A stretch of 64,000 bases of DNA from Pseudomonas sp. ICMP 561 (GTDB lineage Bacteria > Pseudomonadota > Gammaproteobacteria > Pseudomonadales > Pseudomonadaceae): positions 1 to 64,000 of the forward strand of contig NZ_LKBT01000009.1 in assembly GCF_002699985.1 (NCBI RefSeq), given 5' to 3'. Position 1 is the stretch's first letter; each line of letters starts with the position of its first letter. A program made the translations under genes and the position numbers. Below are positions 38,188 through 46,123 of the stretch, piece after piece. The notes beneath the pieces are model-generated. The model was not told the origin of the DNA, made no database searches, and saw only the letters and a program-made list of their open reading frames with translations.

Positions 38188-38367
38188 GCTCCCTGGAGTG
38201 CTTGCCAGTCGGTCATGTCCCTGAGCCGATACGCACAACCACGGGGGTTGCACGTTGGGGTTGGTGTGCATGTCCGCTCGACGGAAAGCCTTAAAACCTC
38301 CTGCAATCTCCACCTTGAACTTTCGGGTTCAAGGGCTACACCGACAGCGGTTCGTCGGGGAGTCTCA
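38188..38367 (+). ncRNA. ssrS: 6S RNA
   Basis: The region between zapA and ygfA closely resembles Pseudomonas 6S RNA: CTCCCTGG at the 5' end, GTCCCTGAGCCGATA, GGTTGCACGTTGGGGTTGG, GCATGTCCGCTCGACGGAAAG, the TGCAATCTCCACCTTGAAC block and a 3' end CGGGGAGT pairing with CTCCC. It mimics an open promoter and binds the sigma-70 RNA polymerase holoenzyme. A TATACT at 38176-38181 and CTGAAA 17 nt before it form a candidate promoter. Ends are estimated to a few bases. Confidence 0.93.
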
Positions 38368-38476
38368 ATTCTGAGTGTTGCCGGTTTCATTCGACAACAC
38401 TGTCCACGAGGTCGTCGCCCTGGCGTCCTCGATCCTGGTTCAACCGTGATGGATCAGTCTGCATGTCCCGCCGCTC

Positions 38477-39079
38477 ATGACCAGTGACGCACCGCTCACA
38501 CGCCAGCAATTGCGCCGACAATTACGTCAGGCTCGCCGCGCCTTGAGCGCCAGTGAACAGCGCGAAGCGGCACGCGGCATTTATCGTCAACTGGCTCAAC
38601 ATCCCCTGTTTCGTCGCGCCAGGCACATCTCGCTTTACCTGCCCATGGATGGCGAGATTGATCCGCGGCTATTACTGCGCGCCGCACAGAAACGCGGCAA
38701 AGCCACTTATCTTCCTGTGCTCAGCGCCTGGCCTAGAACCAAGATGGTGTTCCAGCGGTTCAAGCCCGGGGAGAAACTCAAACCCAACCGCTTCCGCATT
38801 CCAGAGCCGCGTGTCAATCCGGCGAAACAGCGCAAAATCTGGGCGCTGGATTTGATCCTGATGCCGTTGGTAGGTTTTGATGATGAAGGCGGGCGCTTGG
38901 GTATGGGCGGCGGCTTCTACGATCGCAGTCTGGCGTATCGCTCACGCATAAAAGCCTGGCAAAAGCCTGTATTGCTTGGGCTTGCCCATGAGTGTCAGAA
39001 GGTTGAGCGTCTGGCGCAAGCCAGTTGGGATGTGCCGCTGGATGGCACAGTGTCGGATAAGCGCTGGTATCTGGTTTGA
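38477..39079 (+). CDS. ygfA: 5-formyltetrahydrofolate cyclo-ligase
   Basis: A 200-residue enzyme that converts 5-formyl-THF to 5,10-methenyl-THF using ATP. The family parts are the basic N terminus QLRRQLRQARRALSASEQR, the nucleotide/substrate segment SLYLPMDGEIDPRLLL and the signature MPLVGFDDEGGRLGMGGGFY. It follows 6S RNA, and in E. coli this gene is co-transcribed with ssrS as a precursor. No strong ribosome site precedes the ATG at 38477. Confidence 0.94.
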   Translation: MTSDAPLTRQQLRRQLRQARRALSASEQREAARGIYRQLAQHPLFRRARHISLYLPMDGEIDPRLLLRAAQKRGKATYLPVLSAWPRTKMVFQRFKPGEKLKPNRFRIPEPRVNPAKQRKIWALDLILMPLVGFDDEGGRLGMGGGFYDRSLAYRSRIKAWQKPVLLGLAHECQKVERLAQASWDVPLDGTVSDKRWYLV

Positions 39080-39095
39080 GATCCGGGCTTTCGAA

Positions 39096-39184
39096 CTGTA
39101 GGAGCGCGCTTGCCCGCGATAGCGTCAGGTCAGGCAATGAATATTTTGTTTGGAAATACGCATCGCGGGCAAGCGCGCTCCTAT
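39096..39184. repeat. REP-like inverted repeat (GTAGGAGCGCGCTTGCCCGCG type)
   Basis: The arms CTGTAGGAGCGCGCTTGCCC and GGGCAAGCGCGCTCCTAT are near-perfect. It separates ygfA from a small gene on the opposite strand. Confidence 0.87.
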
Positions 39185-39199
39185 GGGGATCACGGCAAG

Positions 39200-39352
39200 T
39201 TAGTGTCGCGAAGGATACTTCTGCTGCTGTTGAGTGATCTCGACCGGTGCATCAGTCTTGCTGGCCCATAAACTTTGCGCATAACCCGTAGTGACGACAC
39301 CCAAGCCGAACAAAATAACCAAAATCCAAAGTAAATCCGGCTTGCGTTTCAT
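39200..39352 (-). CDS. Small single-span membrane protein (50 aa)
   Basis: A 50-codon frame, MKRKPDLLWILVILFGLGVV followed by a polar Gln-rich tail. It has a basic N terminus, one hydrophobic segment (about 7-24) and then about 25 hydrophilic residues. A perfect AAGGAGGG Shine-Dalgarno sits six nt before the ATG, which makes translation very likely despite its size. It is transcribed against ygfA. I do not recognise a family; small hypothetical genes exist at this place in other pseudomonads. Confidence 0.75.
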   Translation of the reverse strand: MKRKPDLLWILVILFGLGVVTTGYAQSLWASKTDAPVEITQQQQKYPSRH

Positions 39353-39547
39353 TGACTGCCCTCCTTAGGCAAATCAATACGATGTCAGCATCGGTTTTTT
39401 GTATAGGCCGTGCAGCAGCGTGGAGCTTAAAATCCCGGCATTTTGCGACAACACGTGCTCACACGCAAACGTTGACGCCAGCCGACTGTCGGTTTGTCAT
39501 AAAACTGTCTGACAACTTGTCCGCGGCACATTTCAGGAGCAACAAAT

Positions 39548-39997
39548 ATGGCCTACTGGCTGATGAAATCAGAGCCCGATGAGCTCTCTATCACTGACCT
39601 TAAAAAGCTTGGCACCGCGCGCTGGGACGGTGTTCGCAACTATCAGGCGCGTAATTTTCTACGTGACATGGCGGTTGGCGATGAATTCTTCTTTTACCAC
39701 TCCAGTTGCCCGGAGCCCGGTATTGCCGGGATTGCGCGCATCACCCAGGCAGCGTATCCGGATCCGACTGCGCTGGATCCGAAGAGTCACTATTGCGATG
39801 CCAAGGCCACTGCTGACAAAAATCAGTGGAGCGCAGTCGATGTGGCTTTCGTTGAAGCCTTCCCGAAAGTACTCAGCCTGGGTTATTTGAAGCAGCAAAG
39901 CGCGCTGGAGGAGTTACCACTGGTGCAGAAGGGCACTCGCCTGTCCGTCATGCCAGTGACCGCCGAACAGTGGGCGGCGATCCTGGCATTGCGTTAA
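39548..39997 (+). CDS. EVE domain-containing protein
   Basis: A 149-residue single-domain EVE protein (PUA/ASCH-like fold). The family start is visible (MAYWLMKSEPDELSITDL), followed by the conserved WDGVRNYQARNFLRDMAVGD and GIAGIARI. EVE and YTH-like domains bind modified bases in RNA or DNA, and bacterial stand-alone forms are thought to recognise modified nucleotides. AGGAG precedes the ATG. The FliL-like gene ends four nt after it, on the other strand. Confidence 0.93.
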   Translation: MAYWLMKSEPDELSITDLKKLGTARWDGVRNYQARNFLRDMAVGDEFFFYHSSCPEPGIAGIARITQAAYPDPTALDPKSHYCDAKATADKNQWSAVDVAFVEAFPKVLSLGYLKQQSALEELPLVQKGTRLSVMPVTAEQWAAILALR

Positions 39998-40000
39998 CCG

Positions 40001-40414
40001 TTACTGAACGATGAAGTTGTTGAACAACAAATCTTCAACGATCGGCTTGCCTTCTTCGTCATTCATGACTTGCTGAACCTGCTTGAGCGCTTCCTGACGC
40101 AGCTTCTCTTTGGCTTCGGCACTGGTCATGGTGTCGACGGTCTGCTGAGTAAACAGCGCCACCAACTGGTTGCGGATCAACGGATCATTACGCTTTACCG
40201 CAGCCTGTGCTTCCGGACCGGTCACTCGCAGAGCGATATCGGCCTTGAAGACGCGTAGCTTCGGGCCGCCATCCAGTGCGTAATTGCCCACGAAAGGTGG
40301 TGTCAGGGATACATAGGCAACCTTGGGCGCCTCACCTTCTTTGGCCGCTTCTTCATTCGCCAGCGCCATGGTTGGCAACGACAAGGCCAACAACATCAAG
40401 ATCCACGCTTTCAC
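40001..40414 (-). CDS. FliL-like exported protein
   Basis: A 137-residue protein with a signal peptide (MKAWILMLLALSLPTMALA) and a mature part resembling the periplasmic domain of FliL (VAYVSLTPPFVGNYALDGG, then a long amphipathic helix and LLFNNFIVQ end). FliL is normally a membrane-anchored stator regulator of the flagellum. No flagellar genes adjoin here, and the protein has a cleavable leader instead of an anchor, so its role may differ. Such FliL-like genes are common near this place in Pseudomonas. Confidence 0.85.
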   Translation of the reverse strand: MKAWILMLLALSLPTMALANEEAAKEGEAPKVAYVSLTPPFVGNYALDGGPKLRVFKADIALRVTGPEAQAAVKRNDPLIRNQLVALFTQQTVDTMTSAEAKEKLRQEALKQVQQVMNDEEGKPIVEDLLFNNFIVQ

Positions 40415-40547
40415 AGTCCACTCCTTTATCCGGTTTGCCGCCTAGCTTACTTGAGCTTATGCATGAGTATCAGGGCGGATCATGCTCATTGACCCGAAAA
40501 TCTACATACCTGAACGTATCGGCCACAAATCCAAAAGGAATAGTCCG

Positions 40548-41525
40548 ATGAAAGCCTTGCTGTGCAAAGCGTTCGGCCCCGCCGAAACCCTCGTCCTTGA
40601 AGACATCGCCAGCCCGCAAATCAAGAAGAACGAAATCCTGCTGGATGTGCATGCCGCCGGGGTCAACTTTCCCGATACGTTGATCATCGAAGGCAAGTAC
40701 CAATTCAAACCGCCATTTCCCTTTTCCCCAGGTGGAGAAGCGGCAGGTGTTGTCGCTGCGGTTGGCGAAAAAGTCAGCCATCTCAAAGTCGGCGACCGAG
40801 TGATGGCTCTCACCGGCTGGGGCAGCTTTGCCGAGCAAGTCGCCGTACCCGCATACAACGTATTACCCATGCCGCCCGCCATGGACTTCAATACCGCCGC
40901 CGCTTTCAGCATGACCTACGGCACCTCCATGCACGCGCTTAAACAACGCGCCAACCTGCAAGCCGGCGAAACCTTGCTAGTGCTCGGGGCTTCGGGGGGC
41001 GTCGGTCTGGCCGCTGTTGAAATCGGCAAAGCCATGGGCGCCCACGTTATCGCCGCGGCCAGCTCTGCGGAAAAGCTCGCCGTTGTCAAACAGGCTGGCG
41101 CAGACGAGCTGATCAATTACAGCGAAGCCAATCTGAAAGAGGAAATCAAACGCCTCACCAGCGGCAACGGCGTCGACGTCATCTACGACCCCGTCGGCGG
41201 TGACCTCTTCGATCAGGCCATCCGCTCCATCGCCTGGAACGGCCGCCTGCTGGTCGTCGGCTTCGCCAGCGGCCGCATTCCCGAACTGCCGGTCAACCTC
41301 GCACTGTTGAAAGGTGCTGCCGTGATCGGCGTGTTCTGGGGATCATTTGCGCAACGTCAGCCGGAAGATAACGTCGCGAACTTCCAGCAATTGTTTGGTT
41401 GGTATGCGCAGGGCAAGTTGAAGCCGTTGGTATCGAAGGTTTTTCCGCTGGAGGAGGCGGGGTTGGCGATTGATTCGTTGGGGGAGAGGCGGGCGGTTGG
41501 GAAGGTGGTTGTAGTAGTTCGGTAA
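40548..41525 (+). CDS. NADPH:quinone oxidoreductase (zinc-independent MDR)
   Basis: A 325-residue medium-chain dehydrogenase/reductase of the quinone oxidoreductase type: substrate part GVNFPDTLIIEGKYQFKPPF and a Rossmann nucleotide motif VLGASGGVGLAAVEIG near residue 148. No catalytic-zinc cysteine pattern is seen. It reduces quinones or related enones using NADPH. The ATG at 40548 follows AGGA by 9-10 nt, and relatives begin MKALLCKAFGP. The last 40 bp use GC-poor G/T-rich codons (AGGCGGGCGGTTGGG), unlike the rest of the gene. Confidence 0.93.
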   Translation: MKALLCKAFGPAETLVLEDIASPQIKKNEILLDVHAAGVNFPDTLIIEGKYQFKPPFPFSPGGEAAGVVAAVGEKVSHLKVGDRVMALTGWGSFAEQVAVPAYNVLPMPPAMDFNTAAAFSMTYGTSMHALKQRANLQAGETLLVLGASGGVGLAAVEIGKAMGAHVIAAASSAEKLAVVKQAGADELINYSEANLKEEIKRLTSGNGVDVIYDPVGGDLFDQAIRSIAWNGRLLVVGFASGRIPELPVNLALLKGAAVIGVFWGSFAQRQPEDNVANFQQLFGWYAQGKLKPLVSKVFPLEEAGLAIDSLGERRAVGKVVVVVR

Positions 41526-41601
41526 GTATGCAGTGTGAGTTGATGCACTGAAGTCTGCATAGAGCATCCGCCGCCGTGATCGGTTGGCGGATGTTCTTGA
41601 G

Positions 41602-42228
41602 CTACAACACCTCCCTCAGCTGCATTGGCAACAGGTCAGCATAAAACGCTCGGGGATTTTCCCTGCACCCTTCAATAATCGCGGGTTTTGCCATGTCGAA
41701 ATCGTTGATTAATGTCTGCCTTTCCTCTTCCGCTACGAACGCGCTGATCACGGCTCCGTTGAGCAGGTAATTTCGGGTGTCACGAAATGTTTTTGCTTCC
41801 TCGACGGGGAGGCTGTGTCGAGTCCAGATCAACTCGTTATTTAGCTGACTGCAACGCAGTTTCTTCAGTTCGACGTTAGCGCTGAGGCTCGAGATATTGG
41901 GTGTCTGAGCATCGAAGTCGTAACTCAAAAGAATACTTTCACCGTCAGGTTTATCTACAGGCGGTGTCCAGGCAGTGAAGCGCCAGGTTGGTGCCACTTG
42001 CTTCACTGCTTCGGCGAGCCGCGGGTCTGAAGCCTTGACGATGTCTTTGAATAACACTGTGCCGTTGGCGTTGATGAATAGTCGAACCTTGACCTTCCCA
42101 CCCTCTTTGTTCCTGAGCATTTCCTCGGGGTATTCGGCATGAGGCAGATATAGGGGTTTTGGGTAGGAAGTGGCTGCCTGTGTGGTGAGCGACAATGAGA
42201 GGCTCACGAGAATCAGGAAAATGCGCAT
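41602..42228 (-). CDS. Secreted TonB C-terminal-domain protein, paralogue 2
   Basis: A 208-residue protein with a signal peptide (RIFLILVSLSLSLTTQAATS) and a TonB C-terminal-like domain (about 35-100, YPEEMLRNKEGGKVKVRLFI ... ANGTVLFKDIVKASDPRLAE). The remaining 110 residues are unlike TonB and end in FYADLLPMQLREVL. It has no N-terminal anchor and no proline-rich linker, so it cannot be a classical energy transducer. It is a tandem paralogue of the upstream gene, 23 nt away. Function is unknown. AAGGA precedes the ATG at 42228. Confidence 0.8.
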   Translation of the reverse strand: MRIFLILVSLSLSLTTQAATSYPKPLYLPHAEYPEEMLRNKEGGKVKVRLFINANGTVLFKDIVKASDPRLAEAVKQVAPTWRFTAWTPPVDKPDGESILLSYDFDAQTPNISSLSANVELKKLRCSQLNNELIWTRHSLPVEEAKTFRDTRNYLLNGAVISAFVAEEERQTLINDFDMAKPAIIEGCRENPRAFYADLLPMQLREVL

Positions 42229-42251
42229 GTTGAAATCCTTTGGACTGACGA

Positions 42252-42887
42252 TCACAACAGCGTCCGAATCTGCTGAGGTAAATAATCCGCATATCTAGCA
42301 TCCGGATTTCGCCTGCATTCCTTGATGATTCTTGGAATGGCGCTCTCAAGTTCTGCAAACAACACAGCGCGCTTCTCCGGTTGCGCCACCTGATAAGCGA
42401 CGTAGCTTCCGGCGAGGTACTGGCGTGTGTGCCAGAACACATCAATCTTGTTCAGGGGATCCTTTGGGTAATCGAGCTTGCTGGTATTGGCCTCGTAGTT
42501 GAGATACGCGCAGAGCGTATGTTCCAGGCCGACGGTTATTTCCTTCGAAAACGGCTCAATGCCGCGAGCGCCGAAGAGAATCGGGACGACGATGCTGACG
42601 TTGCCGGGCTTGCCTTCAGCAACCTCCCATGGCTGATAGCGCCATTTGACGATGGCGCGCAGGGCTGCCTCGGACAGTTTGGGGTGGCTACTCTCGATGA
42701 CTCTTATACCCTGCACCGTGCCGAAAGCGCTGATGGTCAGGTTGATCAGCACCTTACCGGTGTAATGCGATTTCACCAGTTCCTGAGGATATTCAGGGTT
42801 CGGTCTGGAAATGGGGATGAGCAGGGCGTCGCTTGCCAAGACACCCGTGGAAAACCAGCCAATCAAAATAAACACGAATAACTTCAC
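42252..42887 (-). CDS. Secreted TonB C-terminal-domain protein, paralogue 1
   Basis: A 211-residue protein with a short signal peptide (MKLFVFILIGWFSTGVLASD) and a TonB C-terminal-like domain (about 28-95, PEYPQELVKSHYTGKVLINL). The C-terminal half shares with its downstream neighbour the pattern DxFWHTRQYLxGS ... AIPRIIKECRRNP ... YADYLPQQIRTLL. The two evidently arose by duplication and may act as a pair. It starts with GTG behind GAGG. The role is unknown; no TonB system gene (exbB/exbD) adjoins. Confidence 0.78.
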   Translation of the reverse strand: MKLFVFILIGWFSTGVLASDALLIPISRPNPEYPQELVKSHYTGKVLINLTISAFGTVQGIRVIESSHPKLSEAALRAIVKWRYQPWEVAEGKPGNVSIVVPILFGARGIEPFSKEITVGLEHTLCAYLNYEANTSKLDYPKDPLNKIDVFWHTRQYLAGSYVAYQVAQPEKRAVLFAELESAIPRIIKECRRNPDARYADYLPQQIRTLL

Positions 42888-43158
42888 TACCTACCTCTAG
42901 CGGTCACGGGCGCGGGGTGGCCCTGCAGGCTGCGATGGTAGGTGCCTGCTGCGTAGGAGCAGAACCCCGCGACTTCCGATACGGCTGTAGGAGTGATCCT
43001 AAAAATTCGTATTCAGTTACACATTGAGGGCATGTTCATAAAACAACACGACCTACTCCGCATCTCCTACAAATTCTCGGACGAGAAGCAGTGCTTTTTT
43101 CTGTAATGAAAATGTAATATTCGCTTTCGCGCAGAAAAATAAAAAATGGAGTCTCTCG

Positions 43159-44496
43159 ATGTTTGCTTTCTTCCGTCCCGCCGCACATCAGGCGCCCCTG
43201 CCTGAAGAAAAGGTCGACAGTACCTACCGACGTCTGCGCTGGCAGATTTTCGCGGGTATCTTTATCGGCTACGCCGGTTACTACCTGCTTCGTAAAAACT
43301 TCTCGTTGGCGATGCCTTATCTGATCGATGAGGGTTATACCCGTGGACAGCTGGGTGTGGCGATGTCGGCCATTGCAATTGCCTACGGCTTGTCCAAGTT
43401 CCTGATGGGCATCGTTTCCGACCGTTCCAACCCACGATATTTCCTGCCTTTCGGTTTGCTGGTGTCGGCGGGCGTGATGTTCATATTCGGCTTCGCGCCC
43501 TGGGCGACGTCCAGCGTGACGATCATGTTCATTCTGTTGTTCGTCAACGGCTGGGCGCAGGGCATGGGCTGGCCGCCGAGCGGACGGACCATGGTGCACT
43601 GGTGGTCGCAGAAAGAGCGCGGCGGTGTGGTGTCGGTTTGGAACGTGGCGCACAACGTGGGGGGCGGTCTGATTGGTCCGCTGTTCCTGTTGGGCCTGGG
43701 CTGGACCAACGACTGGCACGCAGCATTCTACGTGCCTGCCGCGGTGGCGTTGCTGGTTGCAGTGTTTGCTTTCGCGACCATGCGTGACACCCCGCAATCG
43801 GTTGGTTTGCCACCCATCGAGCACTACAAGAACGACTATCCGGAAGGCTACGATGCCAGCCACGAAGAAGAATTTTCTGCCAAGGAAATCTTCGTCAAGT
43901 ACGTGCTGCGCAACAAAATGCTGTGGTACATCGCCTTGGCTAACGTGTTCGTTTATCTGCTCCGCTATGGCGTGCTGGACTGGGCGCCGACCTACCTGAA
44001 AGAAGCCAAGCACTTCACGGTCGACAAGACGTCGTGGGCTTACTTCCTCTATGAGTGGGCCGGTATTCCGGGCACGCTGCTGTGTGGCTGGATGTCGGAC
44101 AAGATCTTCAAAGGCAACCGCGGCCTGACGGGCGTGGTGTTCATGGTTCTGGTGACCGTTGCGACACTGGTCTACTGGCTGAATCCGCCGGGTAATCCGA
44201 CCGTCGATATGATCGCGCTGGTCTCCATCGGCTTCCTGATCTACGGCCCGGTCATGTTGATCGGCTTGCAAGCACTTGAGTTGGTACCAAAAAAAGCAGC
44301 GGGTACAGCGGCAGGCTTTACGGGTCTGTTCGGCTACCTGGGTGGCTCGGTCGCCGCCAGTGCAGCAATGGGCTACACCGTTGACCACTTCGGTTGGGAT
44401 GGCGGGTTTGTCTTGCTGATCGGTGCTTGCGTGCTGTCTATCGTCTTCTTGCTGCCGACGTTGTGGCATAAGCAGGTAGCGAGTACGTCGCGCTAA
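43159..44496 (+). CDS. glpT: Glycerol-3-phosphate transporter
   Basis: A 445-residue antiporter of the organophosphate:phosphate family with about 12 membrane helices. Conserved GlpT/UhpT features are the arginine region [20 protein letters not shown] near residue 40, the motif [19 protein letters not shown] and a central cytoplasmic loop about residues 215-255. It exchanges external glycerol-3-phosphate for phosphate. GGAG precedes the ATG. A barrel-like gene often labelled with the same name lies 1.1 kb downstream. Confidence 0.95.
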   Translation: MFAFFRPAAHQAPLPEEKVDSTYRRLRWQIFAGIFIGYAGYYLLRKNFSLAMPYLIDEGYTRGQLGVAMSAIAIAYGLSKFLMGIVSDRSNPRYFLPFGLLVSAGVMFIFGFAPWATSSVTIMFILLFVNGWAQGMGWPPSGRTMVHWWSQKERGGVVSVWNVAHNVGGGLIGPLFLLGLGWTNDWHAAFYVPAAVALLVAVFAFATMRDTPQSVGLPPIEHYKNDYPEGYDASHEEEFSAKEIFVKYVLRNKMLWYIALANVFVYLLRYGVLDWAPTYLKEAKHFTVDKTSWAYFLYEWAGIPGTLLCGWMSDKIFKGNRGLTGVVFMVLVTVATLVYWLNPPGNPTVDMIALVSIGFLIYGPVMLIGLQALELVPKKAAGTAAGFTGLFGYLGGSVAASAAMGYTVDHFGWDGGFVLLIGACVLSIVFLLPTLWHKQVASTSR

Positions 44497-44507
44497 GTTG
44501 TCCTGTT

Positions 44508-44586
44508 CGGTAGGAGCCAACTTGTTGGCGAGGCGTCGGTTCTGCGTAATCAGGAATATCGTCTCGCGAACAAGTTCGCTCCTACC
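44508..44586. repeat. Asymmetric REP-like inverted repeat (twin of 60125-60202)
   Basis: The left arm GGTAGGAGCCAACTTGTTGG and the right arm CGAACAAGTTCGCTCCTACC differ at a few positions that a pure hairpin would match, as if two subtypes had recombined. A near-identical element in the same orientation is at 60125. Confidence 0.8.
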
Positions 44587-44589
44587 GGT

Positions 44590-45264
44590 CTACACCACCT
44601 GGCAATCCGCCCCGCAGCGCCTTAATCGCGCCTCCAGATTCAGATCCGGCATGGCGTGAATGCGCAGTGCGTTGGCGGTTTGTTCGACGTAGTCGCGCGT
44701 GGTGCCGTAGCGCCCGCTGGCGCTGGCCAGCACCTGACTGAGTACGCTGTCCGGCAAATTGCCTGCGTAACTGGGTAGATGTCGCTCCAGCACAAATCCG
44801 AGCGCTTGAACCCGTCGGCCGTCAGCAAGGCGGCAGCTGAGCCAATGTGGGCGGTAGGAAGGGAAGGGCATTTCTCGCTGCCACAGGGCAAGCAGCGATT
44901 CTTCAAGATTGTCCTCCGGCAAGCGGTAGGCAAAGCCACTGCAGGAGCCGCCGCGATCCAGACCAAAGACCAGCCCCGGCATTTCCGGCGTTCCTCGATG
45001 CTCGTGCGACCACAGGTACAAACCGCGATGGTAACCATGAATGCGTCCGCGTTGGCGCTCTATGGCTGTGCACTCGGGCCGCCAGATTAGTGATCCATAA
45101 GCAAATAGCCAGACCGGCCCACCCTCGTGGCGTTCCATGGTTTGTTTCATCGAGAGCATCAACTGCTCGCGGGTCAGCTGCGGACCCAGATCGATAACGG
45201 GTGGATACGTCAGCCCCAGACTGTCGTGAACGGCCGCTGACAAGCTGTTGATTTGATTCTCCAT
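44590..45264 (-). CDS. chaC: Glutathione-specific gamma-glutamylcyclotransferase (ChaC-like)
   Basis: A 224-residue ChaC/GGCT-like protein that splits glutathione into 5-oxoproline and Cys-Gly. The signature VWLFAYGSLIWRP (about 51-63) holds the glycine-rich substrate loop, and the catalytic glutamate is expected in the region about residue 115-125 (LPEDNLEESLL). About 45 extra N-terminal residues precede the domain. GGGGAG lies before the ATG. Confidence 0.92.
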   Translation of the reverse strand: MENQINSLSAAVHDSLGLTYPPVIDLGPQLTREQLMLSMKQTMERHEGGPVWLFAYGSLIWRPECTAIERQRGRIHGYHRGLYLWSHEHRGTPEMPGLVFGLDRGGSCSGFAYRLPEDNLEESLLALWQREMPFPSYRPHWLSCRLADGRRVQALGFVLERHLPSYAGNLPDSVLSQVLASASGRYGTTRDYVEQTANALRIHAMPDLNLEARLRRCGADCQVV

Positions 45265-45617
45265 TCGGGCTCCCCTGGCCTGTACGCTGCCAGTTGTAGC
45301 GGATCTGAGTGAGTGACGCGCTGCAACGCGAGCTTAGATAAATCGATGACGTGCCCCGGCTTGATGACCAGGCCGACGGGCGATCACGTTTCACGGCTGA
45401 AACAGTTGCATCTATTTAATTAAAAAAACAATGCAATTAGCAATCCATGCAAGTTAACCCCTAACGGATTTGCGGAATCTTCCCGATGAACGACGTGTAA
45501 TGGTCACGTTTAATTTAAGGATGATTCCTACATGACATTGGGATCATTCCGCTTACAGAGTCAACCACCCGAGTCGTATAACGCCCAGCCTCAAAGTCAT
45601 AAGCAGTAGATCCGGGC
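45265..45617. other. AT-rich intergenic region, no gene seen
   Basis: These 353 nt between the divergent chaC and exported-protein genes are AT-richer than the surroundings (around 45410-45440). A short repeat ACGTG-N7-CACGT lies near 45489. No coding frame with a good start, RNA gene or REP element was recognised. The promoters of both flanking genes must lie here. Confidence 0.5.
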
Positions 45618-46112
45618 ATGAAAGTAGATGCGGTTATAAAGGTGATGTCGCTTTTAGCGCTGGGCGCTGGGGCCCTGCAAGCAACGGCTGACGTACAGGC
45701 GAAGTCGGACAGGGAAGGCTTTTGGGTCGTGCAGACCAGTGTGTACACGAGGCATTTCTCGCCCTCGCCAGAGCATAACAACCGCCAAAACCTTATCGGA
45801 CTTGAGCGTAACGAGGCGTCAGGACTGGTCTATGGCGGCGCTGCTTTTCGCAACTCGTTCGCGCAACGTTCCGTGTATGGCTATGTGGGCAAGCGCTTCA
45901 ACAGCAGCCGGTTTCCCGCTGTTTACCTGAAAGTCACAGGTGGTCTGCTGCATGGCTACCGGGGCGAGTACCGTGACAAGATTCCGCTGAATCGCTACGG
46001 CGTAGCACCTGTGATCATTCCTGGAGTGGGAATCAACTTTGGGCCTGTCGTCGCGGAAGCCGTCCTGTTGGGGGCTTCCGCTGCGATGCTTAACGTAGGT
46101 TTGCGCTTTTGA
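45618..46112 (+). CDS. Exported barrel-like protein, often mislabelled glycerol-3-phosphate transporter
   Basis: A 164-residue protein with a signal-like N terminus and a mature part of amphipathic beta strands rich in Tyr, Gly and Asn (FWVVQTSVYTRHFSPSPEHN, GGAAFRNSFAQRSVYGYVG, LKVTGGLLHGYRGEYRDKI, ending in NVGLRF with a terminal Phe). The C-terminal phenylalanine and alternating pattern suggest a small outer-membrane beta barrel, PagP-like in size. In databases such genes carry the label sn-glycerol-3-phosphate transporter, which the sequence does not support. No strong ribosome site is seen. Confidence 0.72.
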   Translation: MKVDAVIKVMSLLALGAGALQATADVQAKSDREGFWVVQTSVYTRHFSPSPEHNNRQNLIGLERNEASGLVYGGAAFRNSFAQRSVYGYVGKRFNSSRFPAVYLKVTGGLLHGYRGEYRDKIPLNRYGVAPVIIPGVGINFGPVVAEAVLLGASAAMLNVGLRF

Positions 46113-46123
46113 CAGCGTCCTGA

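Noticed and set aside
43032..43106. 24-codon frame (ATG to TAA) with GAGG upstream, before glpT
   Set aside because: It is too short, has no signature and no evidence of conservation; the ribosome-like site may be chance.
43036..44520. Long minus-strand frame (494 codons) opposite glpT
   Set aside because: GlpT has strong family motifs on the plus strand; the antisense translation is low-complexity and has no domain.
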